Shown: positions 57,744-64,000 of the stretch, piece by piece
How the letters are laid out: each line of letters starts with the position of its first letter
How positions within the stretch are numbered: position 1 is the first letter of the stretch
Source of the DNA: Magnetospirillum molischianum DSM 120
Lineage (GTDB): Bacteria; Pseudomonadota; Alphaproteobacteria; Rhodospirillales; Magnetospirillaceae
DNA length: 64,000 nucleotides
Assembly: GCF_000294655.1 (NCBI RefSeq)
Contig: NZ_CAHP01000021.1
Location: 109,221-173,220 of the forward strand
Reading direction: 5' to 3'
Program-made: the position numbers and the translations under genes
The notes under the pieces: model-generated
Databases searched by the model: none
What the model saw: only the letters and a program-made list of their open reading frames with translations
Told to the model about the DNA's origin: nothing

Positions 57744-58327
57744 AGATTATCGGTCTTACTGGTTCGATTGGGACCGGAAAAAGCACGGCTGCGCGGATGC
57801 TGGCTCGACTGGGTTTTCCGGTGCACGATGCCGATGCGACAGTCCACGCCTTGTTTGCACGTGGGGGGAAAGCCGTGGCCGCAGTCGAAGCCGCTTTTCC
57901 TGGAGTTGTTCGTGACGGAGCGGTCGATCGTGCCGCTTTGGGACGGATGGTTTTTGGTGATTCGGCGGCGTTAAAACGGCTTGAGGTGATCGTTCATCCT
58001 CTGGTCCGTGCTGCGGAACAGGCATTTTTATATCGTCAGCGTCGCCGTCGTGCTCGTGCGGTGGTGCTCGATATTCCTCTGTTGTTTGAAACCGGAGGGG
58101 CGCGCCGCTGCGATGTTGTTGTTGTTGTCACCTGTCCCCGTTTTCTTCAGGCGCAACGGGTACTTGCCCGTTCCGGGATGACGCCGGAGCGGTTAGAGCA
58201 AATTCGTGCGCGGCAGATGCCCGATGCCGAAAAAATTCGCCGCGCCGATATTGTTATCCCCACCGGATTAGGGCGATGCCCGGCCTTGCGCTTGTTGAAA
58301 CGGAGTCTGATGCCGGGGTCCGCGTAG
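57740..58327 (+). CDS. coaE: Dephospho-CoA kinase
   Basis: A 195-residue CoaE. P-loop LTGSIGTGKSTAARMLARLG, then VHDADATVHALF, LGRMVFGDSAALKRLEVIVHPLV, VLDIPLLFETGGARRCDVVVVVTC and RQMPDAEKIRRADIVIPTG. Last step of coenzyme A synthesis. End of the ppsR-maf-aroE-coaE operon; the dnaQ gene that follows in Caulobacter is not here. Confidence 0.95.
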   Translation: MKIIGLTGSIGTGKSTAARMLARLGFPVHDADATVHALFARGGKAVAAVEAAFPGVVRDGAVDRAALGRMVFGDSAALKRLEVIVHPLVRAAEQAFLYRQRRRRARAVVLDIPLLFETGGARRCDVVVVVTCPRFLQAQRVLARSGMTPERLEQIRARQMPDAEKIRRADIVIPTGLGRCPALRLLKRSLMPGSA

Positions 58328-58342
58328 CCCCGTAAGGGGCTA
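58325..58342 (+). terminator. Possible terminator of the ppsR-coaE operon
   Basis: TAGCCCC-GTAA-GGGGCTA, a perfect 7-bp stem touching the coaE stop, followed by GCGGTTCTTT. Confidence 0.45.
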
Positions 58343-58373
58343 GCGGTTCTTTGACATAAAAAGGAATGGGGGT

Positions 58374-58415
58374 CTGGGGCCTTCAGGCCCCAGCGGGTGC
58401 AGGGCAGAGCCCTGC
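58374..58415. repeat. Intergenic double-hairpin repeat (inverted copy)
   Basis: TGGGGCC-TTCA-GGCCCCA (58374-58391), the linker GCGGGT, GCAGGGC-AGA-GCCCTGC (58399-58415). It corresponds in inverse orientation to 50960-51000. The second stem has different bases but pairs perfectly in both copies. Followed by AAAAATTAT. Confidence 0.65.
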
Positions 58416-58420
58416 AAAAA

Positions 58421-59491
58421 TTATCCCCTCCGTCTTGGTATCAGCACGGTGTAATCGAAATCGAGCACCACGGCCGGGTCGATATCGTGGCCGTTTTCGG
58501 CGAAGAGCGGGAAATCGCCGCAAGGACAGTCGCGGGTGGCGACCAAGCGCAGGCGCAAGGCTCCCACATCGTCACGGCCGGGGATCTCGATGCGTTGTAG
58601 CACTTCGGACCAGGCGAAAATCGTGTCGCCGGCGAAGGTTGGGTTGGCATGGCGGCCGCCATTGATCGCGACCAGTTTGAACGCATTGCCGAGACCGTTA
58701 AACGACAGGGCGCGGGCCAGCGAGATGATGTGGCCGCCATAGATCAGGCGGCGGCCAAAGCGACCTTTTCCCTCGGTAAATTGATTGAAATGAACCCGTG
58801 CGGTGTTTTGCCACAACCGGGTCGCCATCATATGTTCGGCTTCCTCGATGGTGCTTCCATCGACGTGATCTATTTTCTCTCCGGGGGAATAATCGTCCCA
58901 CAGATAGGGACTTCCAGCCAGAACCGCGTCGTAGCGGTCAAGCTGCAATTCGGTGGGGAGGATCAGATCGCCAGCGGCAACGGCGGTGGGAAGATCGGGC
59001 ACCAGGGTTTCGGCGAGAACCGCGTTAGGGTCACGTTTGCGCACCATGACCCAACGGATATAGTCGAGCACGGTTTCGCCGCGCTGATTCAGGCCGGTGG
59101 TGCGGACGTAAACGACGCCGGTCTGACGGTTCGAATTTTCCTTGATCCCGATCACCGTCGAAACGGCGGACAGGGTATCGCCGGGAAAGACCTGAACCCC
59201 GAAGCGACCGGCGGCATAGCCTAAATTCGCGACGGCATTGAGGCTGATATCCGGGACGGTCTTACCGAACACGATGTGAAAGGCGAGCAGATCGTCGATA
59301 GGAGCGCGACCCTTTTCGGCAAGGCCGATCGCGCTGGCGAACTTGGCCGAGGATTGCGGGGCAAAGCGTGATCCGTACAACGCGGTGTAAAGGGCGACGT
59401 CACCCTCGGTTACCGTGCGCGGGGTGGCATGGCGGATCACTTGCCCGAGGCGGAAATCCTCAAGAAAATTGCCTTGATTGGTCTTGCTCAT
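58421..59491 (-). CDS. mch: MaoC-type dehydratase, probable mesaconyl-CoA hydratase
   Basis: A 356-residue double hot-dog protein. The N-terminal half has FRLGQVIRHATPRTVTEGDVALYTALYGSRF and VANLGYAAGRF; the second half has DHVDGSTIEEAEHMMATRLWQNTARVHFN and RLIYGGHIISLARALSFNGLGNAF, the hydratase 2 motif. Length and sequence pattern fit mesaconyl-CoA (2-methylfumaryl-CoA) hydratase of the ethylmalonyl-CoA pathway. It overlaps the CoA-ester lyase gene by ATGA, which supports the pathway. Confidence 0.85.
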   Translation of the reverse strand: MSKTNQGNFLEDFRLGQVIRHATPRTVTEGDVALYTALYGSRFAPQSSAKFASAIGLAEKGRAPIDDLLAFHIVFGKTVPDISLNAVANLGYAAGRFGVQVFPGDTLSAVSTVIGIKENSNRQTGVVYVRTTGLNQRGETVLDYIRWVMVRKRDPNAVLAETLVPDLPTAVAAGDLILPTELQLDRYDAVLAGSPYLWDDYSPGEKIDHVDGSTIEEAEHMMATRLWQNTARVHFNQFTEGKGRFGRRLIYGGHIISLARALSFNGLGNAFKLVAINGGRHANPTFAGDTIFAWSEVLQRIEIPGRDDVGALRLRLVATRDCPCGDFPLFAENGHDIDPAVVLDFDYTVLIPRRRG

Positions 59492-60384
59492 GACGATGAA
59501 TCCTTAAGGGCGGAATCCAGTCGGGCGATCCGGGTCGCGAGATCGACCAATCTGCGGGCATTTTCAACGTGAAGAAGCTCAATAAGCCTGCCACCGACGA
59601 CAACGACGCCCTTGCCGGCGGCGACGGCCTCGGTATGCGCGGCAATGATCGCTTTTGACCATTCGATTTCTTTTTCGGTCGGTGCGAAGACCCGGTTGGC
59701 GGTGGCGATGGTTTTCGGATGGATTAGGGTCTTGCCGTCGAAGCCCAGGTCTTGCCCCTGGCGGCAGGCGTTTTCAAAGCCTTCGTCGTCTTCGAGGTCG
59801 AGATGGACACCATCCAGCGCCGCCAGTCCGCTGGCTCGAGCCGCAAGCAGACAGAGCCCCAGAGCCGTTACCATCGGTTGACGGTCGCGGGTGTGGGCGC
59901 AGTGCAGATCCTTGGCCAGATCCGAGGTTCCCATCACGAATCCAGCCAGACGCGGCGTCGAATCGGCGATTTCAGCGGAACGCAGCACGCCGCGCGGAGT
60001 TTCCAGCATGCACCAGATCGCCATCGAGGCGGGCGCTCCGGCGGCAACCATTGCGGCTTCGACCTGACGAACCATGTCGGCGCTTTCGACCTTGGGAATC
60101 AAGATCGCGTCGGCACCTGATTTCGCGGCGGCGACGATATCGCTTTGTCCCCAGGGGGTAGCCAGACCGTTGACGCGGACCAGAAGTTCGCGGTCGCCAT
60201 AGCCACCTGCTTTCAAAGCCTCGACCACCTGGCGTCGGGCGTCGTCCTTGGCGTCGGGAGCAACGGCGTCTTCGAGATCGAGAATCAGGCCATCGGCGGC
60301 CAAAGTCCGCGCTTTGTCGAGCGCGCGCGGGTTCGATCCCGGCATGTAGAGGACGGAACGGCGGGGCCGGGTCGTGGCAGCCAT
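59488..60384 (-). CDS. CitE-like CoA-ester lyase or thioesterase (malyl-CoA/beta-methylmalyl-CoA lyase or (3S)-malyl-CoA thioesterase)
   Basis: A 298-residue HpcH/CitE TIM barrel. RPRRSVLYMPGSNPRALDKA, GLILDLEDAVAPDAKDDAR, LVRVNGLATPWG, ILIPKVESADMV and MLETPRGVL with the magnesium-binding Glu/Asp, and FDGKTLIHPKTIATAN. Both Mcl1-type lyases and Mcl2-type thioesterases fit. The overlap with the mesaconyl-CoA hydratase gene favours a role in the ethylmalonyl-CoA/glyoxylate pathway. ATG 60384 has GGAGG 7 bases upstream; the frame to 60510 is rejected. Confidence 0.85.
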   Translation of the reverse strand: MAATTRPRRSVLYMPGSNPRALDKARTLAADGLILDLEDAVAPDAKDDARRQVVEALKAGGYGDRELLVRVNGLATPWGQSDIVAAAKSGADAILIPKVESADMVRQVEAAMVAAGAPASMAIWCMLETPRGVLRSAEIADSTPRLAGFVMGTSDLAKDLHCAHTRDRQPMVTALGLCLLAARASGLAALDGVHLDLEDDEGFENACRQGQDLGFDGKTLIHPKTIATANRVFAPTEKEIEWSKAIIAAHTEAVAAGKGVVVVGGRLIELLHVENARRLVDLATRIARLDSALKDSSS

Positions 60385-60489
60385 GAGGAAAATCCTCCGA
60401 TCGTTTAAAAAGGGGTTCGAAGCGTAACAATCTTGCCTTTCGATGGCAAGGTTGCGGCGCAACATTGCGTCGTATATACCGAGACGACG

Positions 60490-61353
60490 ATGAAGATTGT
60501 TTCTCTCCAATCCGCCGTTGCCTATGGGTATGTCGGTAACTCAGCCGCGCTGCTGCCGTTGCAGCGGTTGGGCCATGAGGTCTGGCCGATCGACAGCGTG
60601 CAATTCTCCAACCATCCCGGCTATGACGGTTTTCGGGGGATGCGGCTTCCCGCCGCTCATCTGATTGCAATGATCGAAGGCTTGGCTGCGGTCGGGGCGC
60701 TGGAATCCTGCGATGGCCTTTTGACCGGCTATCTGGGCGAGGCCGATACGGTCGAGGCGGCGGTTCTCGCCGCCGATCTGATTCGCCGGGCGAATCCAGA
60801 TGCGCTTTATTTATGCGATCCGGTGATGGGCGATGTGCCTTACGGTTTGTATGTCGATTCCGACTTGCCCGAGGCGTTTCGCAGTCGTCTCCTTCCGCTC
60901 GCCGACATCGTGACGCCCAACCGCTTCGAACTGGAGTGGCTTAGTCGCCGTCCGGTGACCGATCAGACCGACGCTGTTGTTGCCGCGCGCGCTCTGCTGG
61001 CCGGGCCGGAGCAGGCAGGGCCAAGACTGACGGTCGTCACCAGCTTGGAAGACGGTGACGATGCCCTGATCGTGCTGGCGGTGACGACAGAGCACGCTTG
61101 GCGGATACGTACGCCTCGCCTGCCCTTTTCTCCCGAACCGAGTGGAACCGGCGACGTGTTGGCGGCGCTTCTGTTTGGGCATCTTCTGTCTGGGCGCGCG
61201 GTGCCCGAAGCGTTGGATCTGGCGGTATCGGGTTTGTTTGCCGTGTTGGAACGAACCAGGGCTGACCGACGGCGCGAACTCGCCCTGGTCGCGGCTCAGG
61301 ATGTGATGATTGCGCCAATCCGTCGCTTCGGAGCCGAGTTGATCCTGCCTTGA
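60490..61353 (+). CDS. pdxY: Pyridoxal kinase
   Basis: A 287-residue PfkB-like kinase of the PdxY/PdxK type. VSLQSAVAYGYVGNSAALLPLQRLGHEVWPIDSVQFSNHPGY, LTGYLGEADTVE, YLCDPVMGD, IVTPNRFELEWL and the anion-hole SGTGDVLAALLFG with the catalytic Asp. It phosphorylates pyridoxal in vitamin B6 salvage. ATG 60490 is used; the frame continues upstream to 60433 without homology. Confidence 0.93.
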   Translation: MKIVSLQSAVAYGYVGNSAALLPLQRLGHEVWPIDSVQFSNHPGYDGFRGMRLPAAHLIAMIEGLAAVGALESCDGLLTGYLGEADTVEAAVLAADLIRRANPDALYLCDPVMGDVPYGLYVDSDLPEAFRSRLLPLADIVTPNRFELEWLSRRPVTDQTDAVVAARALLAGPEQAGPRLTVVTSLEDGDDALIVLAVTTEHAWRIRTPRLPFSPEPSGTGDVLAALLFGHLLSGRAVPEALDLAVSGLFAVLERTRADRRRELALVAAQDVMIAPIRRFGAELILP

Positions 61354-61427
61354 ACCAAGGAGGTTGCCTTGCGGGGCCAATTGGTTTTTGCTGACGCCCG
61401 CATCGTGACCGCAAAGGCATTCCCATT

Positions 61428-62057
61428 TTGGACGTTGATGTCGATCTGCCCCTGTTCCTGCGCGGCATCGCGATCGGCTTTGCCGTCGCTGCACCGATTG
61501 GGCCGGTGGGAATTCTCTGTATTCGCAAGGCGCTGGCCGACGGACGGCTGGCCGCGTTCGTTGCTGGTCTTGGCGCCGCGCTGGCCGACACGTTGTTCGG
61601 CGCGGTCGCGGTGCTGGGAATCGGTGCCGTTGTCCAAGGCTTGCAGGGGCAGACGGAGACGTTAAAGATTGTCGGCGGTCTGTTTATGATCGGCCTGGGT
61701 CTGCATACCTGGCGCAGCGCCGCCTTCGACGTCGGCCCAGATGCAGAGAAATCAGGAAAGTGGCGCGATTTCGTCACCACCTTCTTTATAACCATCACCA
61801 ATCCCGGCACTATCTTGGGCGTGGCAGGTGTGTTTGCTGCGCTGGGACCGTCCAGTCGTGCCGAGGGACAGGTTCAAGCCGGCCTTCTGATCTCCGGAAT
61901 TTTCATCGGTTCGGCGCTGTGGTGGCTGGTGCTGTCAGCAGCGGCGGCCGCCGCGCGCGGTCACGTCACTCCCCGGCGGATGAAGCTGTTCAACCACGGT
62001 TCCGGCGCATTGTTGATTGTGTTTGGCACCGCCGCAATGGGCAGTCTGCTGCTGTAG
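61428..62057 (+). CDS. LysE/RhtB-family amino acid exporter
   Basis: A 209-residue membrane protein with about six helices. The family N-terminus is FLRGIAIGFAVAAPIGPVGILCIRKALADGRLAAFVAGLGAALADTLFGAVA. A central FFITITNPGTILGVAGVFAALG block follows. The TTG start at 61428 has AAAGG about 10 bases upstream. The exported substrate is unknown. Confidence 0.85.
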   Translation: MDVDVDLPLFLRGIAIGFAVAAPIGPVGILCIRKALADGRLAAFVAGLGAALADTLFGAVAVLGIGAVVQGLQGQTETLKIVGGLFMIGLGLHTWRSAAFDVGPDAEKSGKWRDFVTTFFITITNPGTILGVAGVFAALGPSSRAEGQVQAGLLISGIFIGSALWWLVLSAAAAAARGHVTPRRMKLFNHGSGALLIVFGTAAMGSLLL

Positions 62058-62059
62058 TA

Positions 62060-62100
62060 CCACCAGATCCCGATGATCAGACCTCATCGGGATCTGGTGG
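62060..62100. terminator. Hairpin between convergent exporter and hslU genes
   Basis: A perfect 16-bp stem (62060-62075 and 62085-62100) with a 9-base loop, located 3 bases behind the exporter stop and 9 bases behind the hslU stop. There is no long T-run on either side. Likely a bidirectional terminator. Confidence 0.75.
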
Positions 62101-62109
62101 ATAAGACAC

Positions 62110-63429
62110 TTACAAAATAAACTTGGCGAGATCGGCTTGCTTCGACAGCTCGCCAACCCGTTCGCGCACCAGATCGGCAGTGATGGTGATGCGGGTTCCG
62201 GGGGGCTGATCCGGGGCGGAAAAGCTGATTTCCTCCAGCAATCGTTCCATCACGGTGTGCAACCGTCGTGCGCCGATATTCTCTACTGTCGAATTGATTT
62301 CGGCGGCAAGGTCGCCAATCGCGGTGATCGCGTCTGGCTCAAACTCCAATTCGACGTCTTCGGTCGCGAGCAAGGCCCGGTATTGCTTGATCAGGCTTGC
62401 TTCCGGCTCGGTCAGGATGCGGACCAGATCGTCGCGACTAAGCGGCTTCAACTCGACGCGGATCGGCAAGCGGCCCTGAAGTTCGGGCAGCAGATCCGAC
62501 GGCTTTGCGAGGTGGAACGCACCCGAGGCGATGAACAGGATATGGTCGGTTTTGACCGATCCGTGTTTGGTGGCGACGGTCGTGCCTTCGATCAGCGGCA
62601 ACAGGTCGCGCTGGACCCCCTCGCGGCTGACATCGCCGCCGACATGATGCTCGGACGAGCGGGCACAGATCTTGTCGATCTCATCGATGACGACGATACC
62701 GTTGTTTTCCACCGCCCAGATCGCGTCTTTGACGACCCGGTCCTGATCGAGCAGTTTGTCGGATTCCTCGGCGGTCAGAACCACCATCGCGTCCTTGACC
62801 GGCATGCGGCGGGTTTTGGTGCGGCCACCCAGCGCCTTGCCAAGGATTTCGTTGATATTGACCATTCCCATCTGCGACCCCGGCATGCCGGGAATGTCGA
62901 AGGTTGGGATTGGCCCGGCACTGTCGCTGGACTGAATTTCGACGTCCTTGTCGTCGAGCGAGCCTTCGCGCAGCATCTTGCGGAATTTCTGGCGCGTGTC
63001 CTGACCGGCGGATTCGCCGACCAGGGCATCGAGCAGACGCTCCTCGGCGGCAATCTCGGCCTTGGCGACAACCTGTTTGCGCAGGCGCTCGCGGGTCATC
63101 GTGATCGCCACCTCGACCAGATCACGGACGATCTGCTCGACATCGCGGCCGACATAGCCGACTTCGGTGAATTTGGTGGCTTCGACCTTGATGAACGGTG
63201 CCTGGGCGAGGCGGGCCAGACGGCGGGCGATCTCGGTCTTGCCGATGCCGGTCGGTCCGATCATCAGGATATTCTTGGGGAGCACTTCTTCGCGCAGGGT
63301 GTCGGACAGTTGCTGACGACGCCAGCGATTGCGCAAGGCGATGGCGACGGCGCGCTTGGCGTCGTGCTGGCCGATGATGAAGCGGTCGAGTTCGGAGACG
63401 ATCTCGCGGGGGCTGAAGGCGGAGCTCAT
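62110..63429 (-). CDS. hslU: ATP-dependent protease ATPase subunit HslU (ClpY)
   Basis: A 439-residue AAA+ protein. [34 protein letters not shown] at the N-terminus, Walker [16 protein letters not shown], the pore motif region [15 protein letters not shown], Walker [11 protein letters not shown], arginine-finger region and the C-terminal [11 protein letters not shown] that docks into HslV. It unfolds substrates for HslV. ATGA overlap with hslV. Confidence 0.97.
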   Translation of the reverse strand: MSSAFSPREIVSELDRFIIGQHDAKRAVAIALRNRWRRQQLSDTLREEVLPKNILMIGPTGIGKTEIARRLARLAQAPFIKVEATKFTEVGYVGRDVEQIVRDLVEVAITMTRERLRKQVVAKAEIAAEERLLDALVGESAGQDTRQKFRKMLREGSLDDKDVEIQSSDSAGPIPTFDIPGMPGSQMGMVNINEILGKALGGRTKTRRMPVKDAMVVLTAEESDKLLDQDRVVKDAIWAVENNGIVVIDEIDKICARSSEHHVGGDVSREGVQRDLLPLIEGTTVATKHGSVKTDHILFIASGAFHLAKPSDLLPELQGRLPIRVELKPLSRDDLVRILTEPEASLIKQYRALLATEDVELEFEPDAITAIGDLAAEINSTVENIGARRLHTVMERLLEEISFSAPDQPPGTRITITADLVRERVGELSKQADLAKFIL

Positions 63430-63974
63430 AGGCTTTCGACGATACAGTTGCGGTTGGTGTAAACACAGATGTCGGCGGCGATCGACATCGCTTTGCGGGC
63501 GATGGCCTCGGCGTCGAGGGTGTCGATATCGATCAGGGCACGCGCGGCGGACAAGGCATAATTACCGCCCGAGCCGATGCCGATCAGCCCGTCTTCGGGT
63601 TCCAGCACGTCGCCCTGGCCGGTAAGAACCAGCGAGACGTCTTTGTCGGCGACGGCAATCATTGCCTCTAACTTGCGCAGATAGCGGTCGGTCCGCCAAT
63701 CCTTGGCCAGTTCGACGCAGGCGCGGGTCAGCTGGCCCGGATATTTTTCCAGTTTGGCTTCCAGCCGTTCCAGCAGAGTGAAGGCGTCGGCAGTGGCACC
63801 GGCGAAACCGACCAGAATCTGATCGCCGCCAAGTCGCCGCACCTTGCGGGCATTCGCTTTGATGATGGTCGGCCCCAGGCTGACCTGACCGTCGCCAGCG
63901 ATGACGACCTGTCCGCCTTTGCGAACCGACAGGATCGTGGTGCCGTGCCACGAAGGGGAAGACGAGTCCGCCAT
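63426..63974 (-). CDS. hslV: ATP-dependent protease subunit HslV (ClpQ)
   Basis: A 182-residue proteasome-like peptidase. [26 protein letters not shown] contains the N-terminal threonine nucleophile exposed after processing (HG|TT). Later blocks are [21 protein letters not shown] and [16 protein letters not shown]. Forms the HslVU protease with the overlapping hslU gene. ATG 63974 follows GGGAGATTTTAAAACG on the minus strand. Confidence 0.97.
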   Translation of the reverse strand: MADSSSPSWHGTTILSVRKGGQVVIAGDGQVSLGPTIIKANARKVRRLGGDQILVGFAGATADAFTLLERLEAKLEKYPGQLTRACVELAKDWRTDRYLRKLEAMIAVADKDVSLVLTGQGDVLEPEDGLIGIGSGGNYALSAARALIDIDTLDAEAIARKAMSIAADICVYTNRNCIVESL

Positions 63975-64000
63975 GATCGTTTTAAAATCTCCCGAACAAA

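Noticed and set aside
62137..63462. Plus-strand open frame of 441 codons over hslU
   Set aside because: Antisense to hslU over its full length, with no domain or ribosome site.

Overview
The window looks like chromosome of an alphaproteobacterium, most likely in or near the Rhodospirillaceae. Indicators are high GC, genes of alphaproteobacterial type (MucR-type Ros zinc finger, Irr, HemJ, a LysR gene next to trxB, two mesaconyl/malyl-CoA pathway enzymes), the cluster mnmE-mnmG-rsmG-parA-parB with two parS sites, and the order hemE-(origin)-ppsR-maf-aroE-coaE. No rRNA, tRNA or CRISPR array was seen. The species was not identified.

Bases 1-1827 carry a 5'-truncated MucR-family regulator, a DUF2786 protein and the Cys-tRNA(Pro) deacylase ybaK. 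Bases 1828-17784 are an integrated element of about 16 kb flanked by a 39-bp direct repeat. It has a tyrosine integrase at its left end, an AlpA/excisionase-like regulator behind a cluster of GTGAATT half-sites, and a tightly overlapping replication operon: DUF1376 protein, Toprim/DnaB-type primase-helicase, a terminase-small-subunit-like protein and a RuvC-like protein. It has no capsid, tail or large-terminase genes. This is the layout of a phage satellite (PICI-like) rather than a prophage. Its right part carries cargo: a sigma-like/acidic protein/ImmA-IrrE operon, DUF2188 plus a beta-family protein, an sce7726-family PD-(D/E)XK protein, and an HTH-MazF pair. The right repeat lies inside a minus-strand chain of hairpins ending in a terminator. 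The integration target therefore appears to be the 3' end of a structured non-coding RNA, with the terminator duplicated at the left end.

Bases 17989-31741 carry redox genes (LysR, trxB, peroxiredoxin, thioredoxin-TPR co-chaperone), a Lon-substrate-domain protein, a Trm112-like protein without its cysteines, glnK-amtB with a sigma-54-type promoter between them, a Dps-family protein, an orphan Fur-type winged helix coupled to an EAL protein, irr, and a GT39-GT9-phosphodiesterase operon. Bases 31847-50954 are mainly housekeeping: a flavin oxidoreductase, a large AsmA/DUF748 protein, rrf2-dut-coaBC, ribA, parB-parA-rsmG-mnmG-mnmE, a DUF255 thioredoxin protein, ogt and a methylmalonyl-CoA decarboxylase.

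Bases 51065-63974 contain rho, hemJ-hemH-hemE, a roughly 400-bp gene-free stretch with DnaA-box-like sites and GANTC sites, ppsR-maf-aroE-coaE, two CoA-ester enzymes, pdxY, a LysE exporter and hslUV. The strand of the flanking genes flips at 55.1-55.5 kb, and the gene order matches the Caulobacter crescentus origin (hemE-oriC-RP001), so this stretch is the likely chromosomal origin. The parS sites lie 10-12 kb away.
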